From positions 62,001 to 126,000 of the forward strand of contig PCDI01000015.1 of the NCBI GenBank assembly GCA_002778195.1: a DNA stretch of 64,000 bases. The letters run 5' to 3'. The notes beneath the pieces are model-generated. The model had not been told where the DNA came from, ran no database searches, and worked only from the letters and a program-made list of their open reading frames with translations. A program made the translations under genes and the position numbers. Positions 41,092 to 52,756 of the stretch are shown piece after piece (the first letter of the stretch is position 1; every line of letters begins with the position of its first letter). This stretch comes from Raffaelea ambrosiae. Taxonomy: Eukaryota; Ascomycota; Sordariomycetes; Ophiostomatales; Ophiostomataceae.

Positions 41092-43424
41092 GTTAGTAGA
41101 AACGGCACTAGCGGGACACCCAGTTAGAAAGAAAAAAAAATGCATACCAAACAGACCCCCCCTCCCAAAAAAAATGAACCGCCCACACGGAAAGCCCTGT
41201 CAAGTTTCCCCGTAAGGAAAAAAAAACCAGAAGGCGAAAAAGCCTCTGGGAAGAGCCGGACGGCTGGACCTGTCTCGTTCAGACACAAAGAGGAGGGAGG
41301 GCCCTCAGTGGACCTACAAAAACAGGCCATTTCAGGGCCGCCCTCGTGATGAGACGATTTTCTTTGCGAGCCCAAATCTTTGAAAAAAATTCGGCGTTCT
41401 CGAGGGGGGGGGGGACAACTGGAACCAAAGATCCCCTGTAGAGCTGGGACTGCATAGACACGGTGAGATCACTACTCGTGCATACTTTGCAGGTAGAATT
41501 GGAATTGGGATTGGGGGGGGGGGACCGACTGGACCGGGGAGGGGGACGGTGTGTGATTGATTCTGTCTTGTGCCGGATCTTAGTGCGGTTGGCTGCCAGA
41601 AGCAAGGCCCGTTTACCAAGATTTCCTACTTTTGAGGAGGAGGGGGGGTGGTCCTGGCTGTTTGCTGATGGGGGTGGCAGCAGAAGAAGAGCGAAGAAGA
41701 AAAGAAGAAGCAGATTGGGGGGGGTGTGGTGTGCTGCGTGGGAGTGAGTGAGTCTCTTTGTCTTCTTCGAGTTGATTGTTGGGGCTTTCTACCGTCTACT
41801 GGGCTCTACCATACGCTCTACTGGCCTGCTGGCATCTGCTGGTTCTGTTCCTTTCTTGTAAGAGATCTTATGTACAAGCGTCCCTGTCAGACTGGTGCTT
41901 CTGTTACGTATGTATGAACGAGTATGCACACGGTAGCTCGCCTGCTTCCTCAGCCCTGGTTTTGGGCTTTGTCATATTTCTGTCCCCCCCCTTCTCCTCC
42001 TCCCCCCCTGTGGCGAAAAAATAACCCCCATTGCTCGCTCCGGACCGTAGCTAGAGGGGAGAGGAACGAAACGAAGCAGCAGAGACGAGCGGAAAGGATA
42101 GAAAGTACACGGCAAAGAACGCATAGTATCAGGTGGTTGCGGAACGAATGGCGGACAGTGAAGGAATCTGTAGTGGAAAAACGAAAAGAAAAGCAAAAAA
42201 AGCAGGCCATCATTGATAGACACGGGCAGACAGAAGGAAATTGGTCCGAACAGACGGATAAAATGAAGCTGAGAAGGAAGAAAAAAAGGGGAATACGAGT
42301 AGAAGGACAGACAGGGCGAGAGAAACAAGAGAATTCGAAGGAGCAGAGTTCGGCAAATGCAGACGCAGACTGACGCAAAAGCTCACCACTTTTTTTTTAC
42401 ATACGATACGAACACGCTCATACTATGTACAAGACACACGCACGCACACACACGCCCAAATTGCGGCGGCATGTGACATCCCAATCACGTCTAGTGCTCC
42501 TCTTCCCCACCGCTTGTTTCTCCCAGAAATGCACGCCTCGTCCAGACAGCCTGGTCTCTCGTCTCGGGTCCCTCCACTTCGCCAGCGGAACTTACCACCT
42601 GGCCCAAGGAACAACCTGACTTTCGCTTCCATATTTGGACTCTTCTCGCGCCCGTTCGAACGAAGCCATGCATCTTTGCCGGTGCCATTCCTTACCAAGC
42701 AGTGCTTTGTTTATCCTCACCCAGACAGAGGTCGAATGTTTCGACAAGTTGAGGGTTGCTTCGTCTTGTGGCTGCAGTCTTGGGGGTCTGGGCCCCGTTC
42801 TCTTTTTCAGAAACCCAAATTTAAAAAAAAAGGCGCCACTGGGGTTGTGCTCGGCCCCCCGGTGGTGCACGGCGCCCGGCAGTGCCTTTCCTCCTAGGCT
42901 CGGGCGCAATTGTCCTCCCGGTTGGAAATAGGTTGAAACATCCCTTCCTCGGGAACGAGGAAGGAGAAGAGATATGTTATTTATTTCATTTGATGGCTGC
43001 ATAGTGAGTGCACCCTCCCACCCCTCCCCCCTAGCAAATTTCTTAAAACTTTGATACCATGTAATAAATGACAGGAAAAGCCGAGGATCTAGATCGTACA
43101 TGAGCGTCACTGCAGCCCACGCAGCGGACGGCTGTCCATCACAGACTATCAGGAGCCAGGGTTAAGCTCCTTCTATGGTCGAGCGGGGACGAACCAAAGT
43201 GTCAGGGGGGAATAGAGGTAAAAAAAATGAGGAAAAAAATTTGGCAGGAGAAAAAAAATTCCACTGAAAAAAAAAAGTAGAATAAAACAGAACAGAGGAG
43301 GGGAGAGCCGCGTCCAAGCAAAGTCTCTTTCATGTACTACTATGTATCATAGTACCATTGTCCACCGGCGATTGGGTACTTGCATGGAGCCGATCCAATC
43401 GCAGAACCAAAAAAAAGGAGCTGC

Positions 43425-43429
<5 letters not shown>

Positions 43430-43456
<27 letters not shown>
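43430..43456. repeat. (GA)n microsatellite
   Basis: About 26 bp of pure GA repeat. Confidence 0.95.
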
Positions 43457-44235
43457 ATCAAAGGGGTCAACGCACCAGCCAGCCAGGGAGGCGTGAACAA
43501 AAGGAGGACATGCCCGAACCGAGATAGCGGGAAGGGGGGAGGGGGAACCCAGGGGAACCCGAACATGCCAGAGAACTTTCTGGCGTCCGAGCTGGCCTGA
43601 CTTTTTTCTTGTCGTCTGGCTGGCGAGTGCCGAAACTATTACGCGGGCGGCAGATGATAGAACTACTGCTGGTTCGTAATGACGCACAAGAATATGCACA
43701 AGGCATGCACGAGGACGAACCACGCCAGACTCAATGCAGAGTATGGCAAGACCGAAGCAAAGAGGACAGCCTAAAGAAGAAACAAAGAGCCAACCGATGC
43801 AGCAGGAATGCCACACGGCCCTCGTCCCGTTTCTCGCCCCGTTTCCCACCTATGCCAGAGAAGGCAGTCCCCCGAGCAGAGACACTAGCTTGGCACGAGG
43901 GGCAGAGGGAAAAATAGCATGTTGTGGTCGCGAGAGAGAAACTGGGCAGGGGCAGCAGCAGAGGCTGCTGTTCCAGGCTGTCAGTCCCGGCGCCCGTGTT
44001 CAGAAAAAGTCCTTGCCCGCCCCAGCAGAGAAAAATTCAGGAGCACCCCATTTTCAATGAGGTCATGGCACGTCGCGTAGAATCAGCCCTCTGGCCATTT
44101 CCGACCATCTCCATCCACCGCTTTGCGCGCTGGCTGTCTGTAGCGTTGCACTAGTTGCGCTTGGTGGTGACAGGAGGAAGACGGCCATTATGCAGACTGC
44201 GACAGGCCCTCGGGGGCCTGGCGTGTGAGCCGTGT

Positions 44236-44417
44236 CAAGCCGTTGTGGTGCCGTTGCGATGCCGTTGTGGCCCAGCCGTGGTAGTCCACTATGTAAGATA
44301 ATTCTTCCTCACTGTAGTGTTCTGACGGTGTATCTCTCACGGAAGGTCATGTTTGGCAAGCCGTTGTGTCTGTGCCTGTGTCTGTGCCCGTGTTGGGCGT
44401 TTGTGCCGTGCCCGTGC
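44236..44417. repeat. Degenerate GCCGTTGTGG / GTGTCTGTGCC repeats
   Basis: Two patches, 44,236-44,273 (GCCGTTGTGGT-like, four units) and 44,361-44,417 (TGTGTCTGTGCC-like, about five units). Confidence 0.7.
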
Positions 44418-45548
44418 TTTTTAGTGGCCTGCCGTTTCTTGTTGGCTTGTCCCTTTTTTCGTCTTCCGGTCTTGTTTGGTCTCACTTTGGTCTCGTTTTT
44501 CCTCTTTGGTGGGTATTCCCGCCAAAAACGACCGTTTCTTTCCCGTCCAGTTCCCGCTGCCAGCAATAAGAGCTCCATCTCAACCAAACTTGCTGGCGGG
44601 TGCTACTGTGTTAAAAAAAATTAAGGCGCAAGACCTCAAGAGGCACCTCTGGGTCCAAGGGAAGACGATGAACAGAAGACGAAGGCAAGGTTGTTTGCCA
44701 CAGAGCAGCACCCACGCCGGCACGAGACCAGACTTTGCCAGAACCAGCCTGCGCCCACTGCCACGCACAAGCTGGCGGCTCTCTTGCGTTCTCTCGCTTT
44801 CTTCGCCTTCTTCGAGTCTTCTGTACATGCAAGAGACATACTCAGGAGAAAAAAAAGAAAATAAAGAGCCACCAAAAAGACACCAAAGACAAAGACCAAG
44901 AGAAACGGTTGGAAGTGGGGATCGCAAAACAGTGGTGGGGAGCAAGGGTACGAACGGGCCAGGGTCGGGCAGCCAGCTTGGATGCAACCTGGCAGGTGAA
45001 AATGGAGGGCTGGTTGGCTGGCGCGGTCGGCGGGTCCTTCTGAGAGGCGAGGAGCCATGGCCGAGGCCACCACGGAATGGAGGACAGGACCCAAAGGAGC
45101 GAAATAGGAAGAAAAACTAGTACGAAAAGCCAGGACAGAAACTACTATGTACTAAGTGTAGTACCACGGGCCGTACTACTACTGGCATGTACTTTGTATG
45201 AAGACAAAGAAAACGACCTCTAAAAAAATTCGGGCAAAATTCATGTAAAGGGAGGGGCAAAATCCCCAAAAAGAAAAGGACCTATTCAAGCTAATAGTTA
45301 ACTAAACCAAAGACAGCACAACCGCAAGAGACCAAAAAAAGACGTTGCAGCTTGTGTGAGTGTGGCGTGTGTGTCAGAACGGTGTAAGATACTTTGTACA
45401 AAATTACATACTTTGGCAGCAGCCGTAGTCGTAAGCGTGTTTCGATCGTGCCTGCCTGCTGTAGAAAGTCGCAGAGACAGAAATGGCAGGAGCGAGGGAC
45501 ACAGGATGACCAGACCACGAACAAAGCACGATGCCACAAACGATACCA

Positions 45549-45660
45549 CCAGAAACAGAAACAGGCGCAGAAACAACCGCAGAAACACCAACAGAACCAG
45601 CACAGGCACCGGAACACAGAACACACTCAGAGCACACTCAGAGCACACACATACACACAC
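45549..45660. repeat. CAGAAACAACCG-type minisatellite grading into AC-rich sequence
   Basis: Degenerate units such as CAGAAACAGG, CAGAAACAACCG and CAGAAACACCAA are followed by two GAGCACACTCA units and an (AC)n tail. Confidence 0.75.
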
Positions 45661-48590
45661 AACCCGCTGCCGATGCCCGGCCCATGATGATACTTTCACA
45701 CCACCCAAGCCCTAGCACCTCTCACTGCGCAACCCGGGCACCCCTCTCTATCCATGCATGCACATGCATGCATGTACGGTGGTATGCCCTCCACCCTTCC
45801 TCCCCCCCCCAGCTCTTGCCTTCCTCATGCTCGACTACTGGGATGCTCCTTCCCTCAGTCGGACTCGCCTCCCCCTCCGCCCCTTCCTGCGAGGCTCCCC
45901 CGCTTGTCCGCCTGCCATGAAAGAGGCCCACACACATTGCCCGCCATGCGCCATATCACCACACCAAGGCCGTGAATGCAAAGTACTCGCAATACCCACT
46001 TCCCTGCACAGCTGGCACGTCTGGACGTCCATTGGACTGTCGACTGGACTGTCCACTGCCATTCCCATTGGACCCGTCTGTGGTTCGCTAATACGGCAGA
46101 CGTGTGCATGTATGTATCTTTCCTCCAATGCAGCCGTGTTCTGTCCCGTATTAATTTGCCCGGTTTGTGAACAGATTACGGCGTACTCCGTGGAAACACA
46201 GCAGTCCTTTTTTTTAATTCTTCTCTTGCTTCCTCTTCGTCAACATGTCCAGTTTCTTCTACGAGTACATTCCCATCCTGTCTCACTCACTGCCTCTTTT
46301 TATATGTTGATCTTTTACTCTTTGCGCAGTACCTCTTCTCCATTTTCTTATTTTCCCATTTTGCCCATTGCCCTTTTTTTTTCTTTTGCGCCTGGACACC
46401 GCGCATCTCACCGGCGATTTTGCAGACAGGGCCAGACTTTACGACCGGTGTCAACTCTTGTCGCACCTTTCCTCAGGCTCGCCTAGCAGGACCCGCTACT
46501 GTCGACAGGCAGGAACTAGGCGAGTCAGATGCAGTAGGATCGCACCTTGCTTGTGAAAGCATTCCACGGAGCCAATAAGTTTCGTGATCTGGGGTCCCGC
46601 TGCAGGTAAGCACAGGGGAAAAAATTCAAGGAATTAAATGAAATTAATGACGCAGCAGCAAGAAAAAAAAAAGAGTTGCAGCAGAGGCAAGAGCGGGTAG
46701 AGCATCGTAGTCAACACACAGACCACACAGACAAAAAGGAACGAAAACAAAGATCGCCGAACACAACCAACGAAAACTAGATCACGAGAAGCGATGAGAT
46801 CACACACCACCCCAGACTGTGCACACGCTTTTAGTGCAAGATACTTTTTTTGACTTGCAGTGTATTACTTGGGTGTGTTTGAGGGGGTCGCGTTGCTTGG
46901 ATGTACTGGAATCTATTTCTTTTTAATCGTTTATCTATCCTCATTCGTTCTGTACGCATTGTGTATATATGTTTTTACCTTTTTTTCTTGATATTTTCAG
47001 TTCTCTTAATCCTTAACTACTATTCAACCATTTTAATCCATTTAAATCCATACTTTTATAAAAAAAAATCCCCTCGCCGCTCTTCCCTGCAATCGTACAA
47101 TGCACGCATATTCCGTCGATTGTTCCTGTTGTTCCCTCTACGAGGAATCCCTCTCGCCCAATCCCTGTCTGCCCTTCCACGGCAAGCGCAGCCGCTCCTC
47201 CCCTCTGGCCGCTTTTGCCCGCCGTCTGTGCTCGTACTCGTATCTCCCGTGCTTTGCCGCTCAACATTCCCCCTTGTCGGGCACTTACAACTTATTCATA
47301 GCATCCTCTAACACCCACACACGCCCAGCACCCCAGAGACACCCCAAAGCACCCACAACAGCCACGGACGCCCGCAAACACCCACAGCCCGCCCGCTACA
47401 TCGTTCGATGCAGTGGATACGGGCGTACTCGTAGGCGTGTAGAAAGGTGGAGGGGTGTGGGTGGAGAGGTATGCCAGCGAGAAAGGGGGGGGGGGTTGTT
47501 TTTTGGTCTGGGGCGTGTTGGTTCGTCTGCCCCGTTGAGCGTGGTGCATCTGTACGAGTAGACACAACGACCAGGAAAAAGCAACGAAGCGAGGAAAAGG
47601 TACCCAGCGGTCGAGCTCCGTACATCGCACCTGTCAGTTGTAACTAGTGGGTTTCTCTGTGCTTTCTGCGCTCTCTGTGTTTGGTGCGTTTTCTGTGCTT
47701 GCTGTCTGCTGGTTTGTACCAGGGCTCCATTGCTCTTTCCTTCTTCGCCCTGCTCCACTGCTTTACCTCGCATCGCGCCTTCCTCCCCAAGCTCGCCCAA
47801 CGGCCGCCACGCGCTGTCCGGCTGTGACATATTGACTACAACTACAAAGAGACCCAGAAGCCTCGTCTCGTCTGTTCCCTGCCTGCGAGCTAGTTCACTG
47901 CCTCTGCTCCTCCCAGTTCCTCGCAGTCGTCGTTTCGGCTGCCTCCATCCAGCTTCCTTTCTCTCCCCCCCCCTGCCCTTGTCGCCAATCCTTCTCGGTA
48001 TTCTTCTCGCTCTCTCTCTCGTACCTGCCCCTGCGCCAGCCAATGGTGCCTCTTTGCCAGCAGCTGGCCAGCTGGACAAACGTCAATTGACTTTTTCTGG
48101 GTCGGGACTCGTTTGGCTCTATTGGCTCTTTCGGCTCTTTTGGTTTTTTTGACCCATTTTGACTATTTCGACTGTTCCGCATCCCAACTTCACGACTTTC
48201 GCCGTTTCGACTTCCTCCCATCACAACTCCCTCCCGCTCCCCCCCCCACGGCCTGCCCCCGGCTCGTCCTCTCTGTTCCCCCTTGCCCACCCTGCTCTTT
48301 TATTTGTTTTTTTCCTTCTTCTCTTCTTTACCCGCCCTCCTTGCTTCCCTTCCAGCCTGTCTTTCCTGGTCGCGAATCGTCTGCAACACGACCTGAGCTC
48401 GCCGTTGACACCGGCTCTCCAGCCAACCGGGACGACATTGCCAATCCCGGCCGTTGTTCCTGTCTCCTTCCCTGCAACCCCTCGCCTCCGGCGTGCTCTG
48501 CGACTTCTTCGTATCCCGTCGTCGCTCTTCCTTTGCTCCTCCCGTCGCTGCTCTTAAAAGTATCTCTTGAAAGATTCTCTCTACCTCAAC

Positions 48591-48774
48591 CCCCCCCCCC
48601 CCCCCCCCCCCCNNNNNNNNNNNNNNNNNNNNNNNNNNNNNNNNNNNNNNNNNNNNNNNNNNNNNNNNNNNNNNNNNNNNNNNNNNNNNNNNNNNNNNNN
48701 NNNNNNNNNNNNNNNNNNNNNNNNNNNNNNNNNNNNNNNNNNNNNNNNNNNNNNNNNNNNNNNNNNNCCCCCCC
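48591..48774. other. Assembly gap (155 N) flanked by poly-C
   Basis: A run of 22 C (48591-48612) is followed by 155 undetermined bases (48613-48767) and seven more C (48768-48774). The gap probably marks a long C-rich tract that sequencing could not cross; its true length is unknown. Confidence 0.95.
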
Positions 48775-49020
48775 GTTCCCAGCAGACCAGATAAAAAGCG
48801 TGCGGCTTCGTGAAACGGCAACATAAGAGTGCGAAGAGGGAACGTGCTCCTCCTGGCTGCTCTCTTCCCGCACGTCTCATCCCTGCAAACGTCGCTCATC
48901 AACGTATCGACTTTCGTGCCGCCGATATCACAAATCTGCGGTGCCCTATCTCTTTCTTCTCCGCTTCTCATACACCATCCACCCTCCCCATTGCCCATCC
49001 ATCCCTCCACCGGCCATTCA

Positions 49021-49073
49021 CCATCCATCCAGCCAGTGTGCCAGCCAGCCAGTGTGCCAGCCAGCCCGTGTGC
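49021..49073. repeat. CCAGCCAGTGTG minisatellite
   Basis: Three to four copies of a GTGTGCCAGCCAGCCA unit, preceded by CCATCCATCC. Confidence 0.85.
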
Positions 49074-49223
49074 AGCACGTCCTGCACATCTTGCAACCAT
49101 CCCTCCCCCATCGCGAATCGCCTGCCGTAAGCAACCCCGTGCACCAGCCCGCACCTTCTCGTTTTACAGGTACATCTCGTCTTACCTGATCTTCCTCTAC
49201 GACCCTTTCTCCCACAGCATTTC

Positions 49224-49318
49224 TTCACACTTTTCACGCTTTTCACGCCTTTCACGCCTTTCACGCCTTTCACGCCTTTCACGTTTTTCACGCCTTTAAC
49301 GCCTTTCACGCCTTCTAC
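49224..49318. repeat. 9-bp CACGCCTTT minisatellite
   Basis: About nine tandem CACGCCTTT units with variants (CACGTTTTT, AACGCCTTT), within the CT-rich upstream region. Confidence 0.93.
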
Positions 49319-52300
49319 GAACTTGACGCTTTTTTGTTTGTGTTTTTGCTATTTTTCGGAGGCTTTCTTCTTTCGCGCCCTCCCACTCCCCTCTCGGCTT
49401 TTCTGGTTTCCAAGAAGAACAAACAATCACCACACGGGTCAGCCTCTCTCCCGCATTGCTGCTGTATCGGCCTCGTTGTGCGTGCCAGCCGGGTGCCCGT
49501 TCGCCGTTGTGATCCTGTCATCTACCACGGCCCCCCGGGAAGCTCGTTCTTGGAACGCCATCCTCGCGAGACATACTCTGGAGACATCCTCGGACCACTC
49601 TGGACGACCACTATCAGAACTGCCCATATTAGGACAGCCTCCCCTAATACCAACACCCCCGTCCTAGGCCCTGTTTCTCTCCTGTTCGTTGATCTTGCCG
49701 CCGTTTCCGTTCTTTCCGTTGTGTTCTGCCACATGCACTCGCCCTGGACGTGGTCTTAGACACGCTCCTCCGTTACACGTCTCTGGTGTCTTCTTTTTTC
49801 CGTTGTCTGTTCTGGCTGGGTTTTATTATTATTATTATTTTGCTTCTTGGTTCCAGACGCTCAACTTTTCATTCGTATTCCGTGGTCGGCTTCACTGTTT
49901 TTTTTTTTGCTTGTCTTGCAACTGCACGTTTTTTCCAGCCCTTGCTGAAACCAACATCCCGAGCATCATCATCCTGCTGAAGACTGTCCTCTTTGCTCTT
50001 GGTCTCCTCTGCTGTTTCATCAGCTTACATATCCCCCACCCTTTTCCTGTCTTGCTCTGGCCTCTGGCCTGTTTTGTTCTAGCCCTTTGGCTCACTGGAT
50101 GTGACATTTCTCTCTGTGTCCCTCTTGCGGGTCAATTCTCCATCTTAAATCTCCATCCTTGTCTTCGCACAACGCACTCCTCACACACGCAACACACTGG
50201 CTTGCACCCAGCTTCCGATCCCGTACGACCACGCTCTGCTGCCACACGCTCGCGCTGCTTGGCTGACTGGCGGCCCTTCCTGACCAGCCTTCCTGACTGG
50301 CCTTCCCAGGTGGCCTTCCACGGTCGACCAGAACCTGCCGACCCCGACGACCCATCGCCGACCAGGCATATCCCCACCCCAGTCCTGGCAGCTGGCTGAC
50401 CTCTCGTCTCCTGCGTTGCTCTCCTCACCCCCCCTGGCTCTTGTTCAACACCACCCCATTAGCCCCAGCGAGCCACTCATTAAAAACTATAACTATTGCC
50501 TCCTACTCGGAACCAGCCATCGACAGCACGCCCCTCTTATAAGAAACGCTCCCGCTCTTCCTCTCTTCTTTTTCCTGGACCGACGAAACAAACCCACCCC
50601 GGCTATTTCGACGTGTCGAACCCGTCAATTTCTCCTCCGCAGTCCGATCGTCACTGACTGTCGAAGAAGACCTGTCGTCTCGGCCCACAACTCTCCCGCC
50701 CGCCGTATGTCGTGACAGAGAGAAGGAAAACAAAACGAACAGCCACTTTCTACGGCAACCCAGACGGACGACTTACAGAGACAGTGACAATCTAGGCAAT
50801 CTAAGGACTACCTACTGGACAACCAGACTGGCAACCTGAGTGCGGCATCCACGGCCAGTGCGGCCTCGAACCCCAGTCCACCGCGCATCGCTTCTCCGAT
50901 GTCTCACTGCTGTACGAGGGGGCAAATCAGACACAGCATCCTCTCCCAGAAGAGGCTTGTTCTACAAAGTAAAGCGCAAAAATCGTCAAACCGGCCATAG
51001 ACACACGCCCCCCTTCTCTGCCCATCCCATCCTGTCGCCGCGCCTACCTCCATTGCGTTCTCTGCGTGCTCCGTCTTTTATCTCTCGTCCTCGGTTTCCA
51101 GGGTTTTCCAGGTACTTCGTTTAGATTGGCCACCGCCCAGGACGACCTGCAGACAGACTGGCCATAAAGAGTCGAAACTCGTTTTTCGCGCTTCTCTTGC
51201 CCTACCCTACCTCTTCCCTACTTGGCCATTGCACTTTGCTACTACTGCCTGCTCACCTTCTCTCCAAGAATCCTGTCATATTTCTTCCTTCCACGGTCAG
51301 TCCGACGGAAAGGTGGCAGACTAAACAAAAGACTCTCGGAACTTGAAAAGAAAGAAAAAGTCAAAAAGAAAAAGAAAAGCACAAAGGCAAGAACAGCTCG
51401 TACAGTTCACTCATCTGCAGCTGCTCTGGCGCAGATAGATTAACGGTCGTGGACAGATTACCGCTTCCGCTTGTCGCACTGCCCGCAGACAGCCAACGTT
51501 CTCGGCCTGCTGTGGGCCTTCTGTTTTTTTTTGTCTTTTTTTTTTTCCTCACCTCGCACACAAAACCACATCTCACACAAACGACCGTCGTCTTCTCGTC
51601 CTCTTCTACTCGCCTTCTCTGTCTCTCCTCCTGTCTCTTATTGTCTTTCTCGCACCGTCCCCGCCTCGCCTTACGTGTCTTGGCTTGTCTTGCTGGCATC
51701 TACTAGTCTGGATACCGACGGCGTATGACCACGGCTTGCCTCTCTCCATCCTTGCACGACGTCTCAGAACCCGCAGGCGATTTCCACTCGACAACACGGA
51801 ATACTTGTGTTTCTCCTCCTCCTCGTAAACCCCCTTGTATTTCACCTGTTTCTGTTCCTCAGGTTACGTACCGTCTGTCTCCGTGGCCAATCCTGAAGTC
51901 GCTGCGTTACCTCGCACATATATTCCCCGCTGCTATCACAGCCACACGCACACACCAGACCAGAAACGGCCGCTCGATCACTTTTCCTGTCTTTCAGCAA
52001 CATGCTTTAGGGAAAAAGGTAGGTCAGACCAGCCTTGTTTCCGCCTCGCTCCATCACCGCTCCTTTCTCTCAATACGCACCCCGGTATTCTGGCGTTGCC
52101 CTCCTCTCCCTCTTCTCTCCTCATCTGCCATCCTCCCTCCTCTTGCATCCTCTTTCTTCACGACGTCTATAGTTCACCTTTTTTGTCAGTCTGTTCTCCC
52201 CTACATTTCAACTCTCCTCTCTACCGCCCTTCCTCCTCTTGATCATATCTCTCTTCAATTCAAGCTTCCCGGAAGTCTCACTCTCTCATTTCGGGGGGGC

Positions 52301-52756
52301 CAACAAAAGTGATAGCCTCCAAGCTCTGAGACGAACCAGACAAAACACGGCAAAGCTTCCTTTCCCATGCCCGCCCGGTTTTCATCCCCCCCCCCAGCCC
52401 ATGACCTGTCTGTTGCATAAGAGCCTCCTCCTCAGCTGCCAACTCCACTGCCGGACCCACCATCTTGCTGACCATCTTTTCTTCTTGTCTCTTACAGGGT
52501 CTGCAGTTCCAGCAAGATCAGAAACAACACGAAAGAGAGCCGACGCTTCTTTTTAGCGACGCATAAGAAGTGACAGTCTCCCACACCACAAACCACAGTA
52601 GGTAGCCGGCAATCCAGCAAGTGCTCATATCTCTTCGGAATTTCGTGCTCACTCCTTTGACAGTTTTGTTTTTTTCTCGCCGCATGCCAGTTTGCTAGCC
52701 TTTAAAAACACCACTTTCAGGCCAGAACATATCGACGTTCAAACACCACACCCGCT

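Larger units (their letters stand above)
40461..47599. other. Gene-poor region
   Basis: No supported gene. Notable contents are the 16-bp palindrome at 41,076, G-runs near 41,406 and 41,513, GA repeats at 43,430-43,456, GTGTCTGTGCC-type repeats at 44,236-44,417 and CAGAAACAACC-type repeats at 45,549-45,660. Confidence 0.45.
47600..52756 (+). promoter_or_regulatory. ~5-kb pyrimidine-rich upstream region / probable long leader
   Basis: From about 47,640 to 52,560 the plus strand is persistently C+T-rich, the same signature as the shorter leaders in front of YCF1 and the 60,806 gene. It lies directly upstream of the regulator gene at 52,757 and in its sense orientation. Open frames here are Ser/Leu/Pro-rich translations of CT tracts without family resemblance. 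A long 5' UTR, possibly with introns, or a non-coding transcript is likely; transcript ends are not visible. Confidence 0.45.

Noticed and set aside
22745..52756. Biosynthetic gene cluster or provirus in the middle region
   Set aside because: No PKS, NRPS, P450, integrase, transposase or reverse-transcriptase motif was seen in any frame.
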